Assembly (NCBI GenBank): GCA_027574665.1
Contig: CM050659.1
Coordinates: 377,001 to 441,000, forward strand
Reading direction: 5' to 3'
DNA: 64,000 bases
DNA from: Rhynochetos jubatus
Lineage: Eukaryota; Chordata; Aves; Eurypygiformes; Rhynochetidae
This document shows, piece after piece, positions 12,301 through 24,082 of the stretch (its first letter is position 1; the number at the start of each line of letters is the position of its first letter). Under the pieces are notes generated by a model, which was not told the DNA's origin, did not search any database, and worked only from the letters and a program-made list of their open reading frames with translations. The position numbers and the translations under genes are program-made.

Positions 12301-15300
12301 GCATCTGCAAACTGCAATCTGAATTACTTCTCTCCTTTAACAAAAACTCCTGCTGTGCTGGAGAATCTCTTAATTACTTTACAAGCTTCTCCTGTTATTG
12401 TGGAACCCTACGGAAATCTGATTACAGAGCTAATAAAATGAGTGAATCACATTTTTTTCTATTTCATCTGAAGGCTTCAAAATACAAAGGTACACAAAGT
12501 CACACAGCAATATTGCATTAATATAAATATATGAATGGTGCCAAATGACAGCCTTATGACATAAAAATGTAACTGTGGGAACTATTCAATCCACAACCCA
12601 TAATGTGAAGTGCTACGGAACAAAATTTGACAATTTAGGTCTTCAGAACTCTTTATCAAGGTAGTTTATAAGACAAGATTTGTCCCCTCTGAGAGCTAAG
12701 AAAAAAAGTGTATTTCCCACAACATTTAGCAAAGAAAAAGGGTAGGAGGGAAATCTTAAGTCCAAGAACCCACAACCAGTTTGACCTTCTACAGCTGATA
12801 CTGGGGCTTCAAAGGCCACCAATGGCTTCCAGTCTGCCACCAGACATAAAGATTCTGACCACACAGCCAGTGTTGCTTCAGTGGGAGCTGCTGTCTTTTT
12901 GATAGCAAATACAGACTTAAAAATCTGCCCAGCCAAAATTATATAGTACAAGGTCGAAAGGGAAAACAGAGCCCTACAGCAGGGAATTTCAACTCTGTTA
13001 TGGTTTAGCAGGTGCTCCAATAAATCTTTCTCTCTTCCACATTAGACATTTTTATCCTGGGATAAAAATTTCTGTATCACATACCCACAGCAAAGAAATT
13101 CACAAGTCTCCAAACCACAGCCAAGGTAACCTGACTTGAACACCATGGGCTGAGGAGGAAGTGTTTCTTTTTTTAAAGATACAGATGTGTCTGGGGGGAG
13201 TTGAAGAACAGTCCTGCAGAAACAGCCTCAGATGCTGAGACACTTCATCACCTCATTAGTTTTGTCTGTGACAGAGCTCCTTCTCCATCACTTTCTTTTT
13301 AAACTCTGTCTCCTTAAGTCAAATTGGGATGTACGTTCCTCCAGCATTTCTTGCTTCCACAATAATTTATCCTCTGAGGTGAGAAGCTGGATATTCAGGA
13401 ACACATATGGTAGCCAAGGTTGGAAATCAGTGGGGAGACTTAGAGAACCTCACTTGAAAATACATGTGCCAAATCATCTTAAAAAGCACAACAGTGAAAG
13501 GGTGGTGTGCCAGATTTTGGAATTGATGACTCTGACATGAAACTAGAATAACATGGCTGAGTTTTATAGGTTTTTTTACTTTCTTTTTAGAGAAAGTAAA
13601 GTGAAGGGATGATTCTTCAATACAGAAAGGGTTCTGAGCCCACATGGTGACTGTCAAACCAGGCTGCTCTGCATGCCTGCAGGAATTTACCAGGAGCTGA
13701 AGCCACTGCCTTGTTGGGAGCAGCTGATCAGCTGCATCCTGCCTCCAGGCTGAGCTCCTGCAGGCACTCTTTCAGAAGCCAGATGTCTGCCTTCAAAAAT
13801 TGCACTTTGGTGTTATTCAAAATAAAGGAATGAAGGCAAAGCATATCCCTCTCTTCAAGCATTGTCTGACTGCATACATATGACGCCTGCACTCTCACAC
13901 TAGTCTCACGAGTTTTATGGCAGTGTTCAGCCACTGCTCCCCTGGTACTGAGAGACATCTAGGTGCATAGGCTGCCTACATGCAAATTATTATTGCTTGG
14001 AAGAGCAGCAGCTTCCTGTGCCTCCCCATGGAGAGCTGGCAGCTTTTCAGGGGCATTATACTGACTTTCGCTTCTTGCATTTCTGTACTGGCCATGGAGC
14101 ACTTCTTCCCTGCCCGAGAGCCCCAGGTACAAGGAACCTCAAGAGACTGATTTCCTGATGTCACCGGCACCAGCACAGGCAGAGCAGATCGTTCCTCTTT
14201 TGGTTCTTTTGCTGTCGTTGGATAGGCAGTTCACCGCTCAATGCGCTGCTGCAACAAATGGGAGGCACAGCACTTCTAATGCTTTTTTTTTTTTTTCTCC
14301 TGTAAATTCAGAGTAAATTAGATTTGGTGCTCCACCAAGAACAAAATACTGTCTACTATTGTAAGATTTGTTACGGGCCAGATCTTCAAATCTTTACTAC
14401 TGGCAAAGTGTGTTTGTCCAACTATTGAGTTAGTGAAGATATCTGATTTGGCCTAGTATCTTTTACATCTATGCCTTTAACTCTCCTCCCAGAACACACA
14501 AGTGAATACAGTCTTTATAATAGAAAATATTGGAGCCACTTATATAAGCAGTTCAGCATTCCCTGCCATAACTATACCTGGCTTGGCTCATTAGAGATCT
14601 TTGTTTTAAACAGTTAAATTAATTTCTATAATACACAAATACAAGCTCTGATGTTCCCAACATTATTTGCATGGATGGAATAAACCAAATCTAATGTTTT
14701 ATTATCCTTCTAAGAGGAGAAGGGAGGTCTAAATAATGAAGTATTTAGCAGCCACAATAATATGTGCCTTGTGGAAAAATGGAAATTACTTCTGTATTCC
14801 TTGCTACTTGTTCTAATACTTGTAATTTTTTGGCTCCAAAGCACCTTAGAGTCTGAATGAAAGAATACTTCTGACATTTGTTAAAATTTCAAAGTGGATC
14901 TGTCCACAACTCTTTCACATTGGCTTTCTGTAAACACTGCACTTTTTTAGACAAAATGTCCCCTTTTGGACTTCAAAAAGGGGGCAGGGCAGATGGCTTA
15001 ATCTAAATCCAAACGTGCAAATTTCAGACCAATGTATTTTTTTAATGAGTCTCACATATAATTTTAAATAATTCCAAAAATAGCTTATACATGTGTGATA
15101 TATGTCCAGACATTAATATCCAACCAGAAGAATTCAATAAACAGAGGTTTCATTATAACTGATTTGCCTATCTCTGTCTCACAAAATTTTCCCAGCATTG
15201 TCTGGATGCAATGATGGCTGATGCCATGAATACGAATTACATGGTTTAATATCTTCTCTTAGCTGTGAAAAAGTGATTAAAACAGAATTTAAAATGGAAT

Positions 15301-18300
15301 CAGTTTATAAAAAGGTTACAAGTTATTAAAGAAAATGTCTTTTTACTGTAGAATCATTTTCAAATGACAGGATATGGGATGGAGAGGCATTCTAGAAGGA
15401 GCAGAGGATGGTAGAGGAATTTTATTGTTTTCATTTGAAAAACCTGGTGCTTTAGTAATAGTCTTTGATAATGAGATTTGTTTTAATTAATAGTCTGTTT
15501 AACATGTGCATTCTATTATCAGGAATTACTGTGCTTCATAGACCTCTCAGTGGAAGTAAAGACAGTGGAGGGCAGTGTAAAGATGTTTGAGGTAGAGGGA
15601 GCCACACTGGTTAAACCACTGGGAGGAACAGATTCATGTTATCCTAGTGCTGTGACTGACAACTCCTGCCAAGGAGTGGTTTGGCTTGGAGACAATCTCC
15701 ACACAGCTGGGATCACCCCCATGCCAAGCCAACAGTACTCACCATCAGATATGGACAAACCCATTTTCTACAAGACTAGGAAATTATTTGGAATCATGTT
15801 GCACAGTAATATAGCTGAACAAATCCACAGTGGCCAGGTCGAACCAGGTAGCAGCTAAGGGTAAAAAGTTGTTGAATTGTTTGTTTGCATAAAAGGGATA
15901 GAAAACAAGAAATATTACCTTCTTTTTCATATCTTTTCTACTCTGACCACGTCCATAACTGACATCACGAAACATTAAGACTACACACTAGTTTGCAGCT
16001 ATTTCTGCTGCCGTAATGTCTTCTCAAGAGACTTGAAACACGAAAGGGGGAAAAAAAGCTAAGATTTAACCTACATGAAGGAACAAAGATGGGTAACTGA
16101 TGCCCACTGGAAGTGGAGTCCTTTATTCTGACAAAAGAGATGCCAAAATCACTGTGCTATTTTCTTTCCTGAGAGTACCATCCTGGTGTAAACTATGATG
16201 ACGTTTATCTCATGGAGTCAGACAAATTAATCTGGATTTACACTGGTGTAATCGATAATTATATTCTGCTAGCCTTACTGATGCTGAGATGTATATTACT
16301 TTCCTAGGCCCACATCCCTCCAGCACCAGTGTTTAAGGATGTGTTCTTGTATCCACTTTGTCCTACTGTTAATTACAGAGGTATGAACTGTCCCTGAGTA
16401 ACCATGATAATGTCCTTCAGTAAGTGGACATAGAAGAGTGCTCAGCCTACTGAAGGTAATGTCAGTCCCATCTGAGTTTACTGAATTTAACTTTGTGTTA
16501 AATCACTTTGTGACTGCAGAGTATTGACTATAAAAAGATTGAGACTCTTCTGGGTGATCACCATCTGGGATTGCTGATCTGAGACAAGGGTGTGAAAGCA
16601 TGCAGTCTGTGTGAATTGTCTGTATCCTCCCAGTTGCTGCTGCTCTGTGTCATTCTTTGAAGTATTCCCCAAGGAATGGCATACTACCCAGCTGAATCAA
16701 GTGTGGTTAAGACTTGCCATAACATATTTCCAAAAAATGGTCTGTTTCAGCTTGAAATGAGTTATGTGCCCCTTTGTTTGTATATCTCATTTCTAAAGCT
16801 AAAAATATTTTTTTGACAGAAGGCATCCCCCCTCCCGAAAGTGTGTTGAAGGAGATGTGATAAATCAACTAGCAATAAGCTACTTAGGGTTAGTTTCTTC
16901 AAACAGTTCTCCTCTTGACCTATGCTTACTCTGTGAGTCTCACTGAAATTTAATTAAAGAGTATTCCAAAACAGCGATTCTGGAAATATGGTTAGTGTTT
17001 TGTGTTTAATCAAACAGATTGGGTTTGTTCTGCATGCAAAGTGACTTGAAGAAATCACTTTATTATGGCTCAAAGTTAAAGGAAACTCTCAGTATTTCAC
17101 AATGTCTTCCTCCTTAGTAAGACCAAGTCAGCAAAGCGTTCCAGTTCAGCATTTAAACAGTGCCTTGGACCAAAGCATTTGCGCTAAACTGTAAAATGGG
17201 TCATGGCAGAACACACAGGTATTGCTCAAAAAGCACTGGAGGAAAAAGCACAGAGAGACAAGCGTCCTTGTTATTTTCATTGCTCTAATACTGCTGACTT
17301 GTTCAGTTTGCTGACCAGTACATTGAAGAGAGTAGAAAGTCTCCTAAGAGTTGAGACTCTTCTTGTCTTGGGCAGTGCCAAAGAAAGTAATGAAAAGGCA
17401 AGGCAGTTACCTTTGCTTTGGCCCTTCAGATCCACGTGGCTCAGATCTAATGTATAGTTTATGTCAGGTCCATTACGCATATAACCCCATAATATTATAA
17501 TCAGTTACAAAAGATCCTCTGCTGACAGTACTATTCCTATTTTAATCAAACTCTCACCTTTACAGTACTTCTAATATCTTTGGGAGTTGCTGCTAATCTA
17601 CAGATGTTTTCCAGTTCTGAAATCAGTCACTAATGAGACTGCTACTGCTGTACATTAGAAACCTAACTATAGGTTTTCCAGATACACTAAAAGTATGAAC
17701 CAAGGCCACCACAAGGTCGTCAGACCAAAAAGGAAGACTGTCCAGTCATAAATGCCATACTTTGAGGGGGGAGGAGGGGGCTATATCACTAGTTTATTAT
17801 ATGCCCCAACGTATAGAGGGCTGCAATTTCAACTACTGCGTCAGATTTTTAACAACTCTTTTAGAGTGGATAGCATCTTAGCAGAGTTCATGCAGGGAGA
17901 ATATCTGCTCCTACTCACAACTGCATAGACCTGTACCCTCATGATGTTATAACAACATCAACAGTTATACAGGAAATAATACTAGATAGGTATCTGATGT
18001 GCTTTGTCTTTGAAGGTAGCTTAGATACTCAGTATCAGGAAGAGAACAGTTCTCTCTGATTAACAGCCTCCCAGTTCACCAGCAACCAACAATCTGTGAG
18101 GGATTAAGGCACTTACCCATCTGGAAGGTAAAAATGCACAACAGATTGGACTGGGGGAGGGAAGATCATCCAGAGACAAAGTCGTGTGCAAAGAGACAAG
18201 GTGGAAAAATAGAGTGGCTGGAAAAGGAAAGGGAAGAAGGGAGGGAGAAAAATAACAAGCAGTTCAGGTACAAAAGCCTTATTCAAAGAAAACCAGGGAA

Positions 18301-18784
18301 AAATAGAAGTTAAAGTAAGTGACAAAAAAGGTGAAATGAAAGGCTAATGGGAGGCTTACTCAGACAGAATTAGACTATGAGATGCTCTTATTACTCTCCA
18401 TAGCTTTTTTCTTCCTAGTACAACTCTTCTCCACTTGATGTAGGGGCTTTTTTTTGTTGTTGTTGGTTTTGCTTTAGTTTTGTGGAGTTTTAAAGCTTAA
18501 AACACTCAGCTCCATCAGTTTTCTCAAGGTAGTTAATGAAAGAGAACTTCATTCCAGATGCCAAAATCTGTTTACTACTTAATAAATAAATTAATAAGGC
18601 CATAAACTGACAGACAAGTTGAATTTATAATACATTATCATCTCTTCACTGAAGGGATATAAGGGATAAAATAGTTTGTTTGTGCAAAGACACATTCTGC
18701 CTTGGCTCACAACCTTTTAAAGTGACATCATGTGTAAAGCAGGCGTTACACAGAGTTGCTGTAAGAGTCACATTGCCTGCAGAA

Positions 18785-20951
18785 TGAGGTACCTCTGTCT
18801 GCTGAAAATACAATACAGCAGAGAGGAAACCGCCTAGGAGGTTCCTGGGATGTGTGGAAGATAACTTCCTGACACACTACCTTGGACTTCTGGAGGGCAG
18901 ACTTTTGCCTGTTTAGAGGCACAGTTGACAAAGTCCCTTGGGAGGAAGTCCTGAGGGCAAAGGAGTCCAGGAAGGCTGGACATTCTTCAAGAGGGAAATC
19001 TTAAAGGCACAGGAGCAGGCCATCCCCATGTGCCAAAAGACAAGCCAGTGGGGAAGAAGACCAGACTGGCTGAACAGAGACCTTTGGAGGAAGCTCAGGA
19101 ATAAAAGGAGAGTTTATGAGCTCTGGAAGAAGGGGAAAGCCACTCAGGAGGGCTACAAGGTTGTTGTGAGGTTATGCAGGAAGAAAATTAGAAGGGTCAA
19201 AAGCCCAACTATAGCTTAATCTGGCTACTGCCATAAAAGGAGGGCTAAGGAGAATCTCCATCTTTCACTGGATGTGGGGGTAAAAACAGTGTCAAAGGCT
19301 GAGGGAAAGGCTGAGGTACTTAATGCCTTCTTTGCCTCAGTCTTTAATAGTAAAGCCAGTTGATCTCAGGGTACCCAGCCTCCTGAGATGGACACTGGGG
19401 ACAGGGAGTGGAATGAAGCTCCACTTAGACACGTACAAGTCTACGGGGCCAGAAGGGATCCACCCAAGGGTACTGAGGGAGCTGGCGGAAGTGTCCACCA
19501 AGCTACTTTCCACCATTTATCAGCAGTTCTGGCTAACTGGGGAGGTCTCAGTTGGCTGGAGGTTAGCAAATGTGACACCTATCTACAAGAAGGGATGAAA
19601 GAAAGACCTGGGGAACTACAGCTCTGTCAGTCTGACTGCAGTGCTGGGGAAGATTATGGAACAAATAATCTTGAGTGCCATCACACAGCATCTACAGGAC
19701 AACCAAGGTGATCAGGCCCAGTCAGTATGGATTTATGAAAGGCAGGTCCTGCTTGACTAACCTAATCTCCTTCTGTGACAAGGTGACCCACTTAGGGAAA
19801 AGCTGTGGATGTTGTCTACCTTAGTAAAGCCTTTGACACCTTCTACCACAGCATTCTCCTGGAGAAACTGGCTGCTTAAGGATTGGACAGGTGCATGCTT
19901 CACTGGGTGAAAAACTGTCTGGCTGGATGGGCCCAAAGTGTTGTGGTGGAGTTAAATCCAGCTGGTAGCTGGTCACAAGTGGTATTTCCCCGGCTCAGTA
20001 CTGGGTCTAGTTCTGTTTAATATCCTTATCAATGATCTGGATGAGAGGATCAAATGCACCCTCAGCAAGTTTGCAGAAGACACCAAGTTGAGTGGGAGTG
20101 TTGATCTGCCTGAGAATAGGAAGGCTCTACAGAGGGATCTGGACAGCCTGGACTGATGGGCTGAGGCCAATTTTATGAGGTTCAACAGGCCAAGTGCTGG
20201 GTCCTGCACTTGGGCCACACCACCTCATGCAATGCTACAGGCTTGGGAATGAGAGGCTGAAAAGCCGTCGGGCAGAAAAGGACCTGGAGGTCTTGGTGAC
20301 AGCCGGCTGAATATGAGCCAGCAGTGTGCCCAGGTGGCCAAGAAGGCCAACGGCATCCTGGCCTGCATCAGGAACAGTGTGGCCAGCAGCACCAGAGAAG
20401 TGATGGTCCCCCTGTACTGGGCACTGGTGAGGCCGCACCTCAAACCCTGTGTTTAGTTTTGGACCCCTCACTACAAGAAAGACATAGAGGTGCTGGAGTG
20501 TGTCCAGAGGAGGGCAACACAGCTGGGGAAGGGTCTGGAGCACAAGTCCTGTGAGGAGCGACTGAGGGGACTGGGGTTGTTTAGCCTGGAGAAGAGGGGG
20601 CTCAGGAGAGACCTTATCACTCTCTACAACTACCTGAAAGCAGGTTGTAGCGAGGTGGATGTTGGCCTCTTTTCCCAACTAACAAGCAATAGGACAAGAG
20701 GAAATGGCCTCAAGTTGCACCAGGGGAGGTTTAGTTGGGATATCAGGAAAAATTTCTTCTCCAAAAGGGTTATCAGGCATTGGAATGGGCTGCCCAGGGA
20801 CATAGTTAAATCACCATTCCTAGAGGAACTTAAAAGACTCTGAATGGGGTGCTTAGGAACATAGTTTAGTGGTGGACTTGGCAGTGCTAGGTTAACAGTT
20901 GGACTTGATATCAAAGGTCTTTTCCAACCTAAACGTTTCTATGATTCTATG
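18785..20951 (+). mobile_element. CR1 LINE, 5'-truncated, with internal deletions
   Basis: This is a sense CR1 copy carrying the second reading frame of the element and its 3' end. Fragments match remembered CR1 protein in order. The end of the endonuclease region (NTAERK, RRFLGCVEDNFLT) comes first, at about 18799-18874. The linker follows (DFWRAD, VPWEEVL, WTFFKREILKAQEQAIPMC, GRRPDWLNRDLW). The reverse transcriptase comes next (GPEGIHPRVLRELAE, LTGEV, ANVTPIYKKG, then SKFAEDTKL). The C-terminal block ([44 protein letters not shown]) closes the frame. It ends in ATGATTCTATG at 20951. Segments are missing against the usual frame, most clearly after NFLT and around 19217, and stops and frame changes are scattered through the copy. 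The polymerase FADD motif reads FAED (20070-20081). It is a dead, moderately old insertion. Confidence 0.95.
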
Positions 20952-23737
20952 TGAAAAGTCCTCTGAAGCAGACAGCAGGGTACCCAGTTCTTTGTATATC
21001 TGAAAAATCTAAAAGACTGTGGGAAAAAGAAGAGGAAGGATTTACTGAGGCATATGCTCTCCCAGAGTACTCTTGGTACCATGAGGCTTTAAAATACTGT
21101 GTGGCTTTAGAACATAAACTGTGGCAGAAGTAAGGTTCGAACACAGAGAGATTTCAAAAACTATTGGATTGATATGAAAGACTGGCAATAAAAATAAAAC
21201 AGAAAAGGCTTCATCTGAAACACTGAGGTATCCACTGCAGACAAAGGTGACAGACCTGTACATGGAACCTGCCAGGCACTCATGCGGAAGGGCAATATCT
21301 AGCAAGCGAAACATGTTTGTTGACTGATTACTGTTTTGAAATATATCTTTTCCATAATATTTCTTTCCATCAGTAAATAGTAAGTTGGTTGGTTATTAAT
21401 TCTATCTTTTTCCCTGAGATTCAAGGCTAGATGCTGATCAAAACTGAGATCGCCTGGGATAACACGTTGGGGCATGCAGACATAAATCTTTTCTATGAGC
21501 AACGGGGAACACAGATCCTAACCTTGATCCCACCTAAAAGAATATGATAACTGAAGATTTAGAACTTGTGGTAAATGTTGGCACGCTAAACTAAGGTGTT
21601 GAAGTATTGGCTGCTCTTCTCCCAGGAATCCTTACAGAGGTCACCACACTTCTTCCAGAGGTTGCCACCTCCTAACAGGGGGAAGCTGAACAGCTCATGA
21701 ATCAGCTCTAAACCACCGCAGTCTACAGCTTGGTCTATTAAGGTAAATCAACATTGATTTTGGTTTATGCTAAACTGTAAGGTTGAGGAGCTGGTTCATG
21801 AGCCATTCAGCCACCATGTTCACAGGGCAGATGCCTCTGGAAGACAGCAGGGTTGGGGGCATTAATTGCTTCAGCCCCTGAATTTTAATCTCCCATTAGC
21901 TGTGTGCCAATAAGTTTATGGGGAGTTCTCTGTGGAGAAGACCACAAAAAAAAAACCCCCAACCAAACAGAAAGTTACAGCTTAGGCTGAAGCTGTGATA
22001 ATAATCAGTTGTAGTTTACTGAGGATCCCTGTCTTCCCACATCATTTTTAAAACTGTACATTATTGTTGCTACCAAGAATACAGCTGCAATCCTGTATGT
22101 TTCCTTCTATTCCTGGAGTGAAAAATGGTATCACAATTCACCTTTACAGCTATGTTGTGGAAAATGAAAGCTCTTGTAGTACTCATGCTTTCAAGACTTG
22201 TATTAATATTTTGCATCTCGACCTGAAGGACTCATAGATCTATACAAATATGAGGGGGGCTGAGCTTTATAACATCCTTGTGACTATTATGCATAGTTTG
22301 TGAAAGGGAAACTGAGGAAAAAGCTACAGTTTGTGTAGTTACACAAGTCATCTTAGCTCTCCTCACTTTATATCCTAAGCTTTACCAGAAAAGCTGAATG
22401 GTGATACTTCCCCCAAGACACTCACAACAAAATCTGAAATCACGTGAAACTAGGCTAGTTTATATTTTCAGTGCAAGTTTAAAACACAGCCCATTTTTAG
22501 AAAAAGCCTCGCTATGACATTCATGAACTTTCGAATTAATCTAGCTACTGTTTTGAGCAAACTTGCCTATAGATCTGGTTATGTAAAGCACATGAAACCA
22601 GATCACCCAAGCTTTGATGCTCCTTAGTCAGTTTTGGGTTTCATTTTGAGTTTCAGACCAAAACCATAGTCAAGGGAATGAACTCTTATAAATCAGAATA
22701 AAGAAAATGCCTATGTGAGGTTCTCCCTAAAGAAACCCACAGACTTTTGCAGAATTCTCTATTTTCTCTGCAAAATTAAACAGTGCTTTAAGCCTTCTTT
22801 CAGAAATAAAGGAAAACTAAATTCTCCTGTCAGAGGGGCTTACCCTTGTTAGAGTTTCAAAAAATATATCCATTGTAAGGAGCACATGGTACATTCAGGA
22901 CTGCTTTATTAAAATACATACATGACAAATAATGTATGGCATCAATAAAAAGGTTTTATAGTGGCAATTAGGATTTGATCCAAAGTCCATTAATGTCAAT
23001 GGGAATATTTCGATTGATTTCAAAGGAGTCTGAAGTAGGTCCGCATGAAAAAAGATGTACAGCCATTTCCAGGCCTAACCTAGTCCACCCAGGTGAGAGG
23101 AAACCTATGTTCCACATGACTCCCTTACCTTCTGGGCTCTCACCAATGCATTTTTAATTACCAGTAATGGCCAGACCATTACATTTAAATTGCCAGCCAA
23201 TTTCTGGTCCATTGTTTCAGATCTGAGGGCTCTGCGAGCAGATGCCGAGGCAGCTGTACAGCTCACAGCTTCTGTGGCATTTCACCTCACAGGAGACGTA
23301 CTATAGCAAACCATTTAGCTGGAGTGCCCTGCAACCGGGAACTGTGGTTCGGTAACACAGTGCAATCCAAGCTGTCAGCGTGCAGGAGTCAGAAGTTATC
23401 ATTGAAACCCTTCCAGAACCAAATTATATCTTCCATTGTCTCTAAGGAATAATAAACCCTGGCTGGCTGATTGTGGAATATAATAATCATCAAGATGAAT
23501 TAGTGGGCATTCCTAGGAGTGACTGATTTCTGCTTTTCCCAAACAGCATTTTTTTTTCCAAGATAATAGTTCTTATTTGAAAAACAGGATTTCTCTATAC
23601 ATAACTACATGAATGCTGAAGCTAAGAAATTTAGAAATGGCGATATTCAGAATTATAGTCTGCATGTGTATGTAGTCAAAATGAAATGCTCTTTAGCAAA
23701 AATATATGGCTGTTGAAAGCAGCTCCCACTGACATAG
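20952..23737. other. Intergenic sequence, no gene seen
   Basis: No coding signature was seen. A run of A followed by C and A (about 21948-21970) is simple sequence. The part at about 23190-23520 is more balanced in composition and carries several homeobox-like AT cores, but nothing I can name. Confidence 0.5.
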
Positions 23738-24082
23738 TGTCAGGGCCCCAAGGACACTCACCAGCCCGACTCTCCTTGTCCAGCTCCCCCTGGGAACCCC
23801 TGTAGCCTGTCCAGGGCCCAGGGCCCCATGTCAGCCCTTCAGGCCGTCAGCCCCCCTGCCCCAGCCATGCCACAGCAGGGCTGGTCTCCAGCTCCCCACA
23901 GCCCTGCCCGGCCTGGCCATGGGCCCTGTCGAGCCAGGCCCACCTGCAGGCCCAATGCTTTGGCCTGTCCTCATCCCCACGGAGGAGACTGGTGCCCAGG
24001 GCAGGGCAGGGAGCACGCGGGAGCAAAGCCTTTCAAACACAGATGTCGTCGCTGAGACTGACAATTCACCCGCAATGTCAGG
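23738..24082. other. GC-rich block flanked by 7-base direct repeats, unclassified
   Basis: Composition changes abruptly from AT-rich flanks to a C- and G-rich stretch (about 23741-24040) dominated by CCCTGCCC, CCAGG and GGGCC motifs. It then returns to AT-rich sequence. The heptamer TGTCAGG occurs at 23738-23744 and again at 24076-24082, which would fit a target-site duplication around an inserted segment of about 330 bases. The left copy is also part of a small palindrome (TGACA-TAG-TGTCA), so chance is possible. Open frames inside it (75-81 codons) are typical of GC-rich sequence and resemble no protein I know. It could be an unclassified mobile-element fragment, an inserted GC-rich segment, or a small local GC island. 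Confidence 0.45.

Larger units (their letters stand above)
7631..18784. other. Intergenic sequence, no gene seen
   Basis: About 11 kb of AT-rich sequence with short, unrelated reading frames on both strands and no recognisable exon, RNA gene or large repeat. It contains the small tandem duplication at 8428-8503, a short AT dinucleotide run at 9307-9321, and ordinary poly-T runs such as the one near 14283. Confidence 0.55.

Noticed and set aside
18938-20843. Several open frames that could be read as host genes
   Set aside because: All are pieces of the CR1 second reading frame or its antisense shadow.
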